64,000 bases of DNA, from the NCBI RefSeq assembly GCF_003121895.1, contig NZ_QEWW01000003.1, forward strand, positions 62,001 through 126,000. The letters are read 5' to 3'. Below, one piece after another: positions 8,457 through 17,489 of the stretch. The notes beneath the pieces were generated by a model. The model was not told where the DNA came from. It ran no database searches and was given only the letters and a program-made list of their open reading frames with translations. A program made the position numbers and the translations under genes. The first letter of the stretch is position 1. Each line of letters starts with the position of its first letter. Source of the stretch: Ignatzschineria cameli (lineage in GTDB: Bacteria; Pseudomonadota; Gammaproteobacteria; Cardiobacteriales; Wohlfahrtiimonadaceae).

Positions 8457-8484
8457 AAGCCTGCACGCTCGTGTGGGCTTTTTT
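8457..8484 (+). terminator. terminator-like hairpin after the sheath gene
   Basis: AAGCCTGCAC (8457-8466) pairs with GTGTGGGCTT (8471-8480) over 10 bp including two G-U pairs, with loop GCTC and a run of six T that starts within the stem. It lies 19 bp before the gp46-like start codon, which has only a weak ribosome-binding site. It marks the boundary where the gene order departs from Mu. Confidence 0.7.
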
Positions 8485-8502
8485 ATTGCTTAAGATACGC
8501 AT

Positions 8503-8856
8503 ATGGACAGATTAATTGACCCTAAGACCGGGGATTACTACAACGACCAACGAGTCGGAAACAGCTTAGAGAATGCTGTTTATGTTCGCCTTGAAACACC
8601 CAAGGGAACTTACTGGGCAGATGCCGAACTTGGATCATTGCTGCATACATTGCAGCGTGAAAAGAATGTGAGCCGTGTTCGCTTGTTAGCGATTCAGTAT
8701 GCAGAAGAGGCACTACAACCCATCTTAGATGAGAGACGTGCAAAAACCATCGATGTAGACGCAACTCAAGCGAACGGCTCCCTTTTATTACATATCACTG
8801 TTGTCGATATCGAAGGTAAGCGCAACAGTTTTAACCACCTTGTACCAATTATCTAA
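8503..8856 (+). CDS. Mu gp46-like baseplate protein
   Basis: This 117-aa protein is of the Mu gp46 family, the counterpart of the gpW/gp25 baseplate wedge proteins. The motifs are MDRLIDPKTGDY, VYVRLETPKGTYWADAELGS and ARQYAEEAL-like helix (here IQYAEEALQPILDERRAKTI), ending in a short beta stretch LLLHITVVDIEG. It is followed 9 bp later by the gp47-like gene, so the wedge pair is intact. In Mu it lies after gp45; here it directly follows the sheath. Confidence 0.87.
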   Translation: MDRLIDPKTGDYYNDQRVGNSLENAVYVRLETPKGTYWADAELGSLLHTLQREKNVSRVRLLAIQYAEEALQPILDERRAKTIDVDATQANGSLLLHITVVDIEGKRNSFNHLVPII

Positions 8857-8865
8857 GGAGAGAAT

Positions 8866-9915
8866 ATGCCGTTAATGGTGCCGAGCTTTGATGAGATCAG
8901 AGAGATGATCCTCAACGACATCACTTCTCTCGATCAAAGTGCAGCGATTCATTCAGATAGCGATAACTATATTCGCGCCTCTAGCTTAGCTGCTCTTGCA
9001 GAAGGGCTCTATGCCCATCACGCATGGATTGCACGCCAGATCTTTGCTGATAGCGCCGATAGTGAGTTTTTAGAAAAACACGCTTCAACTCGTGCAATCT
9101 ATCGTAAAAATGCCGTTAAAGCGGAAGGTATCGCAACGATCACTGGGGGAAAAGGCCGGAAGATTCCGGCTGGAACAGAGATCAAAGCGAATGATTGCTA
9201 CTTTCTAACGCTAAGTGATACAACGCTAGAAAGCAACCAAGCAGAACTCAAGATCAGTGCCAAAGATCCCGGCACAAAGAGCAACTTTGTAAAGGTGAAT
9301 GGCATCTTAACCGCAGCACCTGCCGGCATTCGTTCAGAGTGTATCGTTAGCACCAAAGGTGGAACCGATATCGAATCAGATGGTGATCTCTTAGCTCGTT
9401 ATCTTGAAATCCTAAGACGGCCACCTGCTGGCGGAAATCGCTACGACTATAAGCGATGGGCGCTAGAAGTTCCCGGCGTGACCAATGCTTATGTCTATCC
9501 GCTTAGACGTGGACTTGGAACAGTGGATATCGCTATCACATCAGGTGATGATCTACCGAGTGAATCAGTGATTAACGCTTGCCAAGCTTACATTGACGAT
9601 GTAAGACCCGTAACGGCAAAACGTACTTATGTAGTTGCACCGCTCATTAAGCGCATTGATGTCGTGGTTGAAGTCCAACTCAAAGGGATCGCATTAGATG
9701 ATATTACCAAGACACTCAAAAGAGTCCTGGAAGATCACTTCTCCCGTATTGCACCGGCAGAGACACTGATTATCTCCCAGATTGAGGCATTGATTAGTGA
9801 CCAAGTAGGTGTCGTGGATAGAAAGCTCATTACACCAAGCAAAAACCTCACGCCAGATGCATTACTGATCGAATGGTATCGCTTAGGCACGATTACAGTG
9901 AGAGAGATGAAATGA
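8866..9915 (+). CDS. Mu gp47-like baseplate J family protein
   Basis: This 349-aa protein is the large baseplate wedge subunit (Baseplate_J, Mu gp47/P2 J type). Visible family features are PSFDEIREMILNDI at the start, EFLEKHASTRAIYRK, the RYLEILRRPPAGGNRYDYKR segment and the WALEVPGVTNAYVYP motif. The start follows AAGGAGAGAAT. The stop overlaps the gp48 start as ATGA, so the two are coupled. Confidence 0.92.
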   Translation: MPLMVPSFDEIREMILNDITSLDQSAAIHSDSDNYIRASSLAALAEGLYAHHAWIARQIFADSADSEFLEKHASTRAIYRKNAVKAEGIATITGGKGRKIPAGTEIKANDCYFLTLSDTTLESNQAELKISAKDPGTKSNFVKVNGILTAAPAGIRSECIVSTKGGTDIESDGDLLARYLEILRRPPAGGNRYDYKRWALEVPGVTNAYVYPLRRGLGTVDIAITSGDDLPSESVINACQAYIDDVRPVTAKRTYVVAPLIKRIDVVVEVQLKGIALDDITKTLKRVLEDHFSRIAPAETLIISQIEALISDQVGVVDRKLITPSKNLTPDALLIEWYRLGTITVREMK

Positions 9916-10511
9916 ACAAGCGTAATCATATCTACAGTGAACAAGCCTATTTAGAGCGCTTACAGAGCCTTCTACCGCCGGTATCATACGATCGAAACGG
10001 TGAGCAGATGGTGCCAACATTAACGGTTGAGGCTCGATTATTCAACCGTATCAATGCCCATGGACAAAGAGTTCTCAATGCCATTACACCACATGATTCC
10101 AATGAATTAATAGCCGACTGGGAGCGCATGCTTGGAATCCCAATAGATTTTGAAGAGAACTACCAGTTCCGCGTTAATCGAGTATTGCAGAAGCTGGCTG
10201 AGGTGGGTGGTCTATCTATTCCATACTTCATCAATCTCGCCAAAAAACTTGGGTACGAGATCACAATCATCGAAGGAGATGATTATATCTTTCGCTCTGG
10301 GGAGAATCGCGTGGGCGATAGAATTGGTCGACTAGATCAAATGTGGGTTTGGTATGTCAATGTCCAGAGCAGTTATACCGAGCAATATTACTTCCGAGCA
10401 GGTAGCGCGAGAGCTGGTGAAAGACTCTTAACAATACGAGATCCGATTATAGAAGAGATCTTTAACGATCTAAAACCCGCGCATACGCTCTGTATCTTCA
10501 ACTATTCATAA
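9912..10511 (+). CDS. Mu gp48-like tail protein (DUF2313/YmfQ)
   Basis: This 199-aa protein belongs to the DUF2313 family (Mu gp48, YmfQ), which links baseplate wedge and tail fibres. Features: YLERLQSLLPP at the N-terminus, a DWERMLGI motif, a helical RVNRVLQKLAEVGGLSIPYFI segment, and the C-terminal FNDLKPAHTLCIF segment. I use ATG 9912 (overlapping the gp47 stop in ATGA) and not the upstream in-frame GTG at 9873. The tail fibre gene follows. Confidence 0.88.
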   Translation: MNKRNHIYSEQAYLERLQSLLPPVSYDRNGEQMVPTLTVEARLFNRINAHGQRVLNAITPHDSNELIADWERMLGIPIDFEENYQFRVNRVLQKLAEVGGLSIPYFINLAKKLGYEITIIEGDDYIFRSGENRVGDRIGRLDQMWVWYVNVQSSYTEQYYFRAGSARAGERLLTIRDPIIEEIFNDLKPAHTLCIFNYS

Positions 10512-10564
10512 TCACTTAAACCCTGTTTAAACAAGGTTAAAACAAGCTTTACAAGAGGAGTAAC
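10512..10564 (+). repeat. imperfect 20-bp palindrome before the tail fibre gene
   Basis: AACCCTGTTTAAACAAGGTT (10520-10539) is a palindrome apart from one mismatched pair and contains GTTTAAAC at 10525-10532. The same 8-bp word occurs at 5233, 13469, 21013 and 21622, always between genes. The fibre start follows a good AGAGGAG site. Confidence 0.5.
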
Positions 10565-11788
10565 ATGAAAAAAGAGTATCCTGATATCCTCAAACTTGAG
10601 GGAGAAAAGTGGCAAAACCCCGACCCAGCCACTGGCAAGCTAGGAACAAGAGTCCCGGCAGAATGGCTTCAAACAACCGAAGACTCTCTAAAATCACTCA
10701 CATTGGAGATGCTAGAAGTCTTAAAAGCCGCCGGCATCAATCCCAATAGACTTAATAACACACAAGTAAGGGATGCGATAAAAAAAATAATACTTAATAG
10801 TAGCACTTCGAAATTATCTGATCGAACAGATCAAGTCGCGACGATTAAAGTTGTGAATGATGTCAATCGATCAGCATCAACAGCGCAGAAGACAGCTAAC
10901 AATGCAGATGCAAAAGCAGTTAAGGCTCAAAAAACAGCTGATAGTGCGATTAAAAATGGTGGTTATCTCGGTACGAAAGATTTAAACACATTAAATTCCG
11001 ATAAGCACGCCGGTATCTATCATCAAACAGCTAACGCAAATGCGCTTGCTGAACGTCATTATCCAGTCAAACTTGCAGGAACTTTATTTGTTTTAGAATC
11101 AGCAGGTATCACTCAATTATATATTACATATAATCAAGGACAGCGAATATTCACAAGAAATAATTACGGTGGAAAATGGGATAAGTGGATTGAGTTACTA
11201 GATACATCAGATATTTTAAACAACTTAGGGACATCTACGAATAAAACAGTATCTCAAAAAGTAGTAAATGACGTTAATACGAAAGCAACTACAGCCCAAA
11301 AAACAGCTGATGGTGCATTAGTAAAAGCACAGAACTTGAAAGATTTAACCAATAAAGCAACAGCTAGAGTGAATCTAGGATTGGGTAACTCAGCAATCAG
11401 GAATATGACATCATCATTGGGTGACTCGAAAATACTTGTTGCGAGTCAAGCGTTAGTGAATAGTGTCAATTCAAAAATCAAGATAAATACAGCATCAAAA
11501 GGAAGGAATGGTTGGTGGAAATGTGGTGCGACAGGTGTGATTTATCAGTGGGGCACAGTTGATTATGAAAAATATCCAGGAGAGATAGATGTTCAAGTTA
11601 AGTTTCCGATTGCTTTTAATATACCGCTGAATGCGCAAGTAACAAGAAAATCTTTAGGAGGTCATTACGCAGATGCTTGGGCCAACTTAGTAAAAATAGA
11701 TAAAACAGGGATGCTAGTTGACTTACAGCATGAAGGTGGAAGTGTTAGAGATGCTCGCGGTTTTACATGGTTCGCTATAGGCTATTAA
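10565..11788 (+). CDS. phage tail fibre protein with pyocin-knob-like and gp53-like C-terminal domains
   Basis: This 407-aa protein probably recognises the host. Residues 90-140 and about 230-260 contain the repeated motif KVVNDVN..A.TAQKTA, a heptad-like pattern typical of trimeric fibre shafts. Residues 140-220 (DLNTLNSDKHAGIYHQ ... YNQGQRIFTRNNYGGKWDKW) look like a pyocin-knob domain. The last 90 residues (WWKCGATGVIYQWGT ... GFTWFAIGY) match the gp53-like fibre C-terminal domain. The gene is more AT-rich than the baseplate genes, as is common for exchangeable fibre genes. The chaperone gene follows 10 bp downstream. Confidence 0.85.
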   Translation: MKKEYPDILKLEGEKWQNPDPATGKLGTRVPAEWLQTTEDSLKSLTLEMLEVLKAAGINPNRLNNTQVRDAIKKIILNSSTSKLSDRTDQVATIKVVNDVNRSASTAQKTANNADAKAVKAQKTADSAIKNGGYLGTKDLNTLNSDKHAGIYHQTANANALAERHYPVKLAGTLFVLESAGITQLYITYNQGQRIFTRNNYGGKWDKWIELLDTSDILNNLGTSTNKTVSQKVVNDVNTKATTAQKTADGALVKAQNLKDLTNKATARVNLGLGNSAIRNMTSSLGDSKILVASQALVNSVNSKIKINTASKGRNGWWKCGATGVIYQWGTVDYEKYPGEIDVQVKFPIAFNIPLNAQVTRKSLGGHYADAWANLVKIDKTGMLVDLQHEGGSVRDARGFTWFAIGY

Positions 11789-11798
11789 AGGAGAAATA

Positions 11799-12224
11799 AT
11801 GAAGCAGTTTTATCTATATTCAGCAACAACAAATTCATTTTACCCTGTTTCTGCTCCGGCAGATTCGGTTCAAATTACAGAAGAAAAACATACAGAACTT
11901 TTCAACGCTCAATCAGAGGGTAAAGCAATTAAACCGAACAAGAAGGGTTTGCCGATCAATGTCGAGCAAGGAAAATCTTATGAAGTTTGGGATCGTGAAT
12001 CAGAATCGTGGATCGTTGATGATGAGCTTTATCAGAAGCATTTGAAAGAAGAAAAGCAACGAGAATTACAACAACTGCACGCTGATCTAGAAATACTAGA
12101 ACGAGATATTTCTCGCTTAGAACGGATCAGGGATCGTAATGAAGATGAAGAAGCGAAGCTTCAGCAGTTATATGACGAATCAACGCAGTTATATCGTGAT
12201 ATTCAAGCGATTGAAAATGATTAA
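11799..12224 (+). CDS. tail fibre assembly protein (Tfa/Mu U family)
   Basis: This 141-aa protein is a tail fibre assembly chaperone. It has the typical N-terminus (MKQFYLYSATTNSFYP), a PVSAPADSVQIT segment where family members carry a short proline-rich turn, then WIVDDELYQKHL, and a long coiled coil (about residues 90-138). It follows the fibre gene after an AAGGAG site and is closed by a terminator, so fibre plus chaperone form a cassette. Confidence 0.82.
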   Translation: MKQFYLYSATTNSFYPVSAPADSVQITEEKHTELFNAQSEGKAIKPNKKGLPINVEQGKSYEVWDRESESWIVDDELYQKHLKEEKQRELQQLHADLEILERDISRLERIRDRNEDEEAKLQQLYDESTQLYRDIQAIEND

Positions 12225-12231
12225 AATAAGT

Positions 12232-12258
12232 AGGCCTCGATTAACGAGGCCTTTTTTT
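12232..12258 (+). terminator. terminator after the fibre cassette
   Basis: AGGCCTCG / CGAGGCCT, an 8-bp stem with loop ATTAA, is followed by seven T (12252-12258). It closes the tail fibre cassette and lies just before the oppositely oriented moron gene, whose transcripts it may also stop. Confidence 0.85.
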
Positions 12259-12265
12259 AGATGCA

Positions 12266-12589
12266 TTATATATTATGAAAATTGGCATTTATGTCCAGAT
12301 AATGGTACCAACCATGATAGTCTGCCCCCATTCTAGCAAATGCTATAGCCTGGTCTCTATCTGTAAAACCCTCTAATATAATAGTTGCGGTATATTTTTT
12401 ACTGTCAGTATCATAAGTTACCTCTTCTACTATTAATTTTGTTTCTAGTTTTACGATGGAATCAAAAATATTGAGACCAACAAAAGGTGCTGAAGGTAAT
12501 TCTAAATCCTTATACACACATACAGGCATAAAACTAGGATACTCTTTGCCTGCGCATAAAACTAATTCTAAAGTTACATTAGCAATCAT
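12266..12589 (-). CDS. hypothetical protein, moron in the tail region
   Basis: I do not recognise this 107-aa protein. It is the only minus-strand gene within the phage late block. Its first half is beta-rich and hydrophobic (VTLELVLCAGKEYPSFMPVCVY), and the second half has a charged beta hairpin (EEVTYDTDSKKYTATIIL) and an aromatic C-terminus (YHGWYHYLDINANF). There is no signal peptide or transmembrane segment. The opposite strand, low GC and terminator-bounded position are what one expects of a moron expressed independently from the prophage. Confidence 0.55.
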   Translation of the reverse strand: MIANVTLELVLCAGKEYPSFMPVCVYKDLELPSAPFVGLNIFDSIVKLETKLIVEEVTYDTDSKKYTATIILEGFTDRDQAIAFARMGADYHGWYHYLDINANFHNI

Positions 12590-12900
12590 TTAATTTTCCT
12601 TTTAATTTATCAAATTACTACAACTTATTTATAGGTAATTACTTCTGAGAATCTCTCACTTCTATAGATTTTTGTAAGTTATCAGGGTCCAATCATACAA
12701 TTTTTGCATAAGTCCTACAGATTTAATTAGATCAACAACTTTTCTATTTTTTATAAACGTTATTATAACAACAAATATGGCTTTATCTGTTTTATTAATA
12801 TAAAAGAGGAAAATATGGAGAAGAGATTATCAAATAAATATGTGCTATTAAGCTAGAAAATTAGTAGATTATTGTAATATTTATGAATTTTGGAGGATTT
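12590..12900. other. AT-rich intergenic stretch between two moron genes
   Basis: About 310 bp of clearly AT-rich sequence separates the divergent moron genes and must hold both promoters; I could not assign them securely. A 13-codon open frame with a good AGAGGAAA site (12815-12856, peptide MEKRLSNKYVLLS) lies in front of the second moron. It may be a leader peptide or a remnant. Confidence 0.4.
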
Positions 12901-13428
12901 ATGAAAAGATTATTAATCACACTTTCGCTCTTAATGGGCATTGCCATTGCATCTGATGCCTCATTTCAAAAGCAATTGAAGGAGTATAATGAGAAGAAAA
13001 ATGAAATCTACACTATATTAGTAACAGCCCAAGAGAAGTTATCTACATCAACTCAAGTGCTAAATGATTATGAGAATGGTATAGATATGCAAAGTGCAAT
13101 AGTATTGAGAAGAGAGCTTAATAAGTTAAGTAATCAATCAGATGAAATTATTGGTAGTCCTTTTGGATCTCCATTCGCTTCTTGTTACGCTACGATACAG
13201 ATGTTATCTAACCAATATGGTGCGCGATTTGATATGGTTTATGATATCTATAATGCCCGTAAGAATGGTAAAGATGATATGGGGACACTCAATAAAATAG
13301 GTAGATTACATGAGACCTGGATGTCGTATAGAGATCAGTACGATAAAAGCCTTCCTGCATGTTTGCGCGAAATCTTTGAAGGTCCTAAAGATGAATATAG
13401 AGGTGTAGTAATAACTCCTTCAAAGTAA
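12901..13428 (+). CDS. small exported protein with signal peptide, prophage moron
   Basis: I do not recognise the family. The 175-aa product begins with a clear Sec signal peptide (MKRLLITLSLLMGIAIASDA). The start is ATG 12901, placed after the GGAGGA site; the ATG at 12883 is too early because that site lies inside it. The mature part is helical and polar, with two cysteines (FASCYATIQ, LPACLREIF) that could form a disulfide in the periplasm. An exported protein encoded by a prophage between tail modules suggests a lysogenic conversion or superinfection-exclusion role, but nothing in the sequence proves that. Confidence 0.6.
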   Translation: MKRLLITLSLLMGIAIASDASFQKQLKEYNEKKNEIYTILVTAQEKLSTSTQVLNDYENGIDMQSAIVLRRELNKLSNQSDEIIGSPFGSPFASCYATIQMLSNQYGARFDMVYDIYNARKNGKDDMGTLNKIGRLHETWMSYRDQYDKSLPACLREIFEGPKDEYRGVVITPSK

Positions 13429-13477
13429 TATCCCTGAAACCCCACATCATTCCCTGTATTTAAACAGTGTTTAAACT

Positions 13478-13508
13478 AGCCCTAATATCCATTTATTAGG
13501 GCTTTTTA
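13478..13508 (+). terminator. terminator-like hairpin abutting the tape measure start codon
   Basis: AGCCCTAAT (13478-13486) pairs with ATTAGGGCT (13495-13503), followed by a T-rich run that ends one base before the ATG at 13510. The only ribosome-binding-like sequence for the tape measure gene (AGGG, 13498-13501) is inside the 3' arm. The hairpin could therefore both end upstream transcripts and hold the start site closed. Confidence 0.65.
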
Positions 13509-13509
13509 T

Positions 13510-16239
13510 ATGTCTAAAAATCTTAAATATCATGTTGCGCTTACCGTTAAAGATCAAGCCACGAGCGGAATTAAAAAAGCAATGGCGGAGATGGAGCGTG
13601 GTGAAACGAAACGAGCTCAAAGCTATAAGCGCTTTTCCGATGCCCGGAGAAACTTAAGTATTCGCGCAGAAAGCGATATACAGCGCGAAATTAAGCGCAC
13701 AGAAGCATCTTACAATCGTTTAGCTCGTGCAGGCTTCTCTAGTGCGAATGAACAGCGCCGGGCTTACCAAGCAATGACGAATCGTGTCCGGGAACTCAAT
13801 GCAGAAATGGGTAAAACCAGTAAATTATCCGGTGCTTTTAATAATCTTGCCAGGATTGGTGGAGGAATTGCCGCCGGTGCTACAGTCGGTTATAACCTCG
13901 CAAAAGAGCCTGTGAAAAAGACTTTAGATTTTGATTATGAAGTGGCTAATGCCGCTAATACTGCTTTCTCCGATCGAGATGCTGAAGGGCGAATAGAAGG
14001 CGCTAAAGATATCCGAGAATTAGTATTTCAAACAATTCAGCAAGGTGGTAGTAAAGAAGATGCTTTGGCCGGTATTAATAAAATGCTCTCTTTCGGTACT
14101 TTAAGTTATGACGAAGTCGCCGAATTAATGCCAACGATCCAAAAAACAGCGGTAGCAACTGGTTCATCAACTGAGGATATCTCGATGGTAGTCAATGCGC
14201 TTATGCAGAGTATGAAGTTAGCGATTGATGAGATCCCATTAGCACTTGATATGGCATTGAAAGCCGGTCAAGGTGGTTCTTTTGAGCTTGGAGATATGTC
14301 TAAATGGCTTCCGCAACAATTAGCTTCTGCATCATCTCGAGGTATGCGTGGAATGGATCACTACCGGGAAATACTGGTGATGAATGAGCAAGCCGCTGTA
14401 GTAGCGGGTACGAATGACCAAGCAGGTAACTATGTTGATTCTTTCTTACTCGCACTGCTTGATTCCAGTACCAACAATGCTCTTGCTAATAGTGACTATA
14501 AGGAAGGAAATAAAAAAGGGATTGATCTCGCTAAAAGCATGATGGCAGGTGTGGATGCAGGCTTAAGTCCTGTCCAAGCCTTTATGGGGATTATGGATAA
14601 ATATATTGCCCAAGATGCGGAATATCAAAAACTCGAAAAAGAGATCCTGTCTGTAGATGGTGCAGAAAGAGAAGCTAAATTACAGCAGTTAATGACCATT
14701 CTTGAATCATCTAAAATTTCTCAAATACTGGGAAATAAGCAGGCTCTTATGGGCTTCCTTGCTGTTAGGTTGAATCAGGAATATGGAGAAGAGTTAACAA
14801 AAGAACTGGAGGATGCATTAGGGGCTGTAAATGTCTCTCACCAAGTCGTCTCATCGCAAAACAAGTTTAAGGCTGATATGGCAATAAATAACCAAGAATG
14901 GCGAGAAATGGATGCTTACCGTCCTGTTGCAGATGCTTATGCTTCTTTATTAGAAAAGTTAGAAGCTTATGGTTCTGAATATCCAGAATTAACGAAGTCG
15001 ATCATTTTAGCAAGAGATGCGTTGATTACTCTTGGAACAGCTGCCGCTGGAATGGCGCTACTTAGTAAAGTATTAGGTAAAGGTGGAGGAGGACTGCCTT
15101 GGGGAAGACCTCCAACAACCTCGCCAGGGGGAGCGAGACCACCAGCACCTGGGCCCTCTTCATCTCCCGGTCGTCCGCCAGCCCCAGCCAATACTAATAA
15201 TTTAAGATTACCCGGATTAGCAATGGGGGCTCTGCGCTGGGGATTTCAAAGAGCTCCCCTCATTGCTGAAGCATACGCGCTATATGAAGGCTCAAAAGAT
15301 GATATTGGTAATATTGTCGATAAGCATGGGGGTTTTACGCCAGATGCGGCTCATGAGATTACTGAAACAGGTTATGAAAAAACAATCAAACCGATTGTAG
15401 ATACTGCTTTAACGCCCTTTTCTGAGGCTTTTAAAAGCTTCGTGAATGCTTTTGGGCTTGGTGATGAAAAACCGGCAGAATCTACAGAAACTCCATTTCA
15501 TCCCGGTGAGGTACCTGTAATTGGTGAACTTTATTTTAGAGAGCCACTATTAAAAGAGCGGACGGAAGAAGATTTTACAAGCAATACCGATAATCGTGAA
15601 GATAAATCTGCCCCATATTCAGAGCTAATTAAAAAAAATGATATTGATAATTCAAAAACAGTGATTAATCAAAACTCTGAATATCACTATTCAGAAGCTC
15701 TTGTAACAGATAAGCCTACTCCTGATAGAGAGCAGCGATGGGAGGATTTGCCTGAAGAAGCTATTACAAAGAGTATCGATAACCACATAGAAAATCATGA
15801 TACTTATTTAGAGTCGATTGAAGAAACCCAAAATATTGATAAATCAGAAACAACCATTAACCAAATTCATGAAGGAATACAAACTCATGAATATCATCAC
15901 TTTACAAAAGATGAAAATCAGGGCGTAAATTGGGATCACTTACCTATTGGACAGGTAATGGATAATTATAACAAATTAATAAAAGAGCAATCTATGCCTG
16001 TTATTTCTTCACTGCCTAAAGTAGCAAAGAATCCCGATTATCAGCCTCTAATTATTGGTGGTGAAATCATGAACCTTGTAAAACAGAATCTGGAGCAAAT
16101 TAAGCAACAGCATAATGAGATCAATAGTCGACCAACCATTATTGAGCTTCACGTAAACGGTGAAATTGATGGTCGGCAGGTGATGGAGATTGTTGAACAG
16201 CATACGATTGATCGAATGAATCGAGGGAGTAACTACTAA
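13510..16239 (+). CDS. phage tail tape measure protein
   Basis: This 909-aa protein sets tail length and spans the tube lumen. The N-terminal 130 residues are helical and rich in R and K. Residues about 135-450 are the TP901-type tape measure core (LDFDYEVANAANTAFSD, TIQKTAVATGSSTEDISMVVNALMQS, LDMALKAGQGG). A hydrophobic helix (about 500-520) is followed by a glycine/proline-rich linker (PPTTSPGGARPPAPGPSSS). The C-terminal third is acidic with two related segments (see findings). It is shorter on hydrophobic repeats than many tape measures. The stop overlaps the next start (TAATG), so N follows directly. Confidence 0.87.
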   Translation: MSKNLKYHVALTVKDQATSGIKKAMAEMERGETKRAQSYKRFSDARRNLSIRAESDIQREIKRTEASYNRLARAGFSSANEQRRAYQAMTNRVRELNAEMGKTSKLSGAFNNLARIGGGIAAGATVGYNLAKEPVKKTLDFDYEVANAANTAFSDRDAEGRIEGAKDIRELVFQTIQQGGSKEDALAGINKMLSFGTLSYDEVAELMPTIQKTAVATGSSTEDISMVVNALMQSMKLAIDEIPLALDMALKAGQGGSFELGDMSKWLPQQLASASSRGMRGMDHYREILVMNEQAAVVAGTNDQAGNYVDSFLLALLDSSTNNALANSDYKEGNKKGIDLAKSMMAGVDAGLSPVQAFMGIMDKYIAQDAEYQKLEKEILSVDGAEREAKLQQLMTILESSKISQILGNKQALMGFLAVRLNQEYGEELTKELEDALGAVNVSHQVVSSQNKFKADMAINNQEWREMDAYRPVADAYASLLEKLEAYGSEYPELTKSIILARDALITLGTAAAGMALLSKVLGKGGGGLPWGRPPTTSPGGARPPAPGPSSSPGRPPAPANTNNLRLPGLAMGALRWGFQRAPLIAEAYALYEGSKDDIGNIVDKHGGFTPDAAHEITETGYEKTIKPIVDTALTPFSEAFKSFVNAFGLGDEKPAESTETPFHPGEVPVIGELYFREPLLKERTEEDFTSNTDNREDKSAPYSELIKKNDIDNSKTVINQNSEYHYSEALVTDKPTPDREQRWEDLPEEAITKSIDNHIENHDTYLESIEETQNIDKSETTINQIHEGIQTHEYHHFTKDENQGVNWDHLPIGQVMDNYNKLIKEQSMPVISSLPKVAKNPDYQPLIIGGEIMNLVKQNLEQIKQQHNEINSRPTIIELHVNGEIDGRQVMEIVEQHTIDRMNRGSNY

Positions 16240-17489
16240 TGTCCTGGCGAAATAACTTACAAACAGCATCTTATCGCGGTATCCCTTTTGATGTGAAAGA
16301 TATCGATGATTCAAATACGAAAGCACTCGTACTGCATCAATATGCCTATAAAGATGGTGCAGATATCGAAGATCTCGGCAATGATGCGGAAGAAGTAACA
16401 CTTACAGCGGTCTTTTGGGGTAATGATTATGAGTTTCGCTTTAATCAACTTCTCAAAGCTCTGGCCACCAAAGGTGGTGGAACATTGGTGCATCCAGTAC
16501 GTGGCAGAATACCAAACATGCACCCATCAAGTTATCACTTTACACACGAAGCGGAGAATATTGACTATGTTCGCTTCTCAATCACTTTTCGTAAATCGAT
16601 CAACGAATTACCAATCTTCTCGCTAAGCTCAATCTTCTCTGTGATTGATAGTCTATTCAATCAAGCAGAAAACCTCATTGCATTGGCAACAGACTACTTT
16701 AGCGCTTTTAGAACCTCAATCAATGAAGTTAAATCCTATCGTGCCCGTGCTCGAGCGATTGAAGCATCACTTATTAATCTTAACTATGAGATTCAGAGAT
16801 TAGCGCGTGGCGATAATGAACTTCTTTTCGCTTCAAATAGCGGTAAATATGCAGAATCAGGCTTTGATAATGAGATCGTCACCAAGCTATCAGAAGGCAT
16901 CACGACTTACATTGATAACAGTACGATCCGTAATAGTGCTCTACCTAATGTGGAGCTTAATGCATTGCAAACATCGATCGATGTGCTTGAGGCTCTCCCG
17001 ATCAAAATCGGGAAAGGTGATAGCCGTTTAGATCTCGGTGTGCCGATTGCCATTGGAGATGTTACTGAGATTAATATCATGTTTAAAGCGCTATTAAACG
17101 CTGTTTACATTATAAAGATTACGGAGATTATCTCTGAAGATCGTCTATCTGTCATTGAGATAGAGAATATCGTTAATCACGCAAGAACTCTCACTGCATC
17201 AACAATTGAAGCTATTCGTGGAGCGGTGAATAATCCCGATGAGGTTTATATCATGGTGCAATCTTTAAGAGATATTCAACACTATTTAAAGCGCTTAGCT
17301 GTCAGTTATATCGCTAAAAGGCCACCCTTAATCGTGATCCCAGCACCTATATCTGGAACATTACAACAGATCGCTTTTGATCTTTATCAGGATCGTTATC
17401 GTTTTAAAGAGCTATTACAGCTTAATCCTCAGATTATTCATTCTAGTTTTATTCAACAAGGAGCGCTATTAAATGCTTATTCTGAATAA
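16239..17489 (+). CDS. Mu N-like DNA circularisation/baseplate hub protein
   Basis: This 416-aa protein belongs to the family named DNA circulation protein (Mu N). Its N-terminal domain has MSWRNNLQTASYRGIPFDV, LHQYAYKDGADIEDLG and LVHPVRGRI, all family hallmarks. The middle is helical. The last about 55 residues (GTLQQIAFDLYQDRYRFKELL.LNPQI) look like a LysM-type fold found at the end of such tail proteins. It overlaps the P-like gene by 17 bp. Confidence 0.88.
   Translation: MSWRNNLQTASYRGIPFDVKDIDDSNTKALVLHQYAYKDGADIEDLGNDAEEVTLTAVFWGNDYEFRFNQLLKALATKGGGTLVHPVRGRIPNMHPSSYHFTHEAENIDYVRFSITFRKSINELPIFSLSSIFSVIDSLFNQAENLIALATDYFSAFRTSINEVKSYRARARAIEASLINLNYEIQRLARGDNELLFASNSGKYAESGFDNEIVTKLSEGITTYIDNSTIRNSALPNVELNALQTSIDVLEALPIKIGKGDSRLDLGVPIAIGDVTEINIMFKALLNAVYIIKITEIISEDRLSVIEIENIVNHARTLTASTIEAIRGAVNNPDEVYIMVQSLRDIQHYLKRLAVSYIAKRPPLIVIPAPISGTLQQIAFDLYQDRYRFKELLQLNPQIIHSSFIQQGALLNAYSE

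Noticed and set aside
10565-12224. Diversity-generating retroelement at the tail fibre
   Set aside because: No reverse transcriptase gene and no template/variable repeat pair are visible near the fibre gene.
12815-12856. 13-codon peptide as a real gene
   Set aside because: It has a good ribosome-binding site, but it is too short to judge without conservation data; noted only within the intergenic entry.
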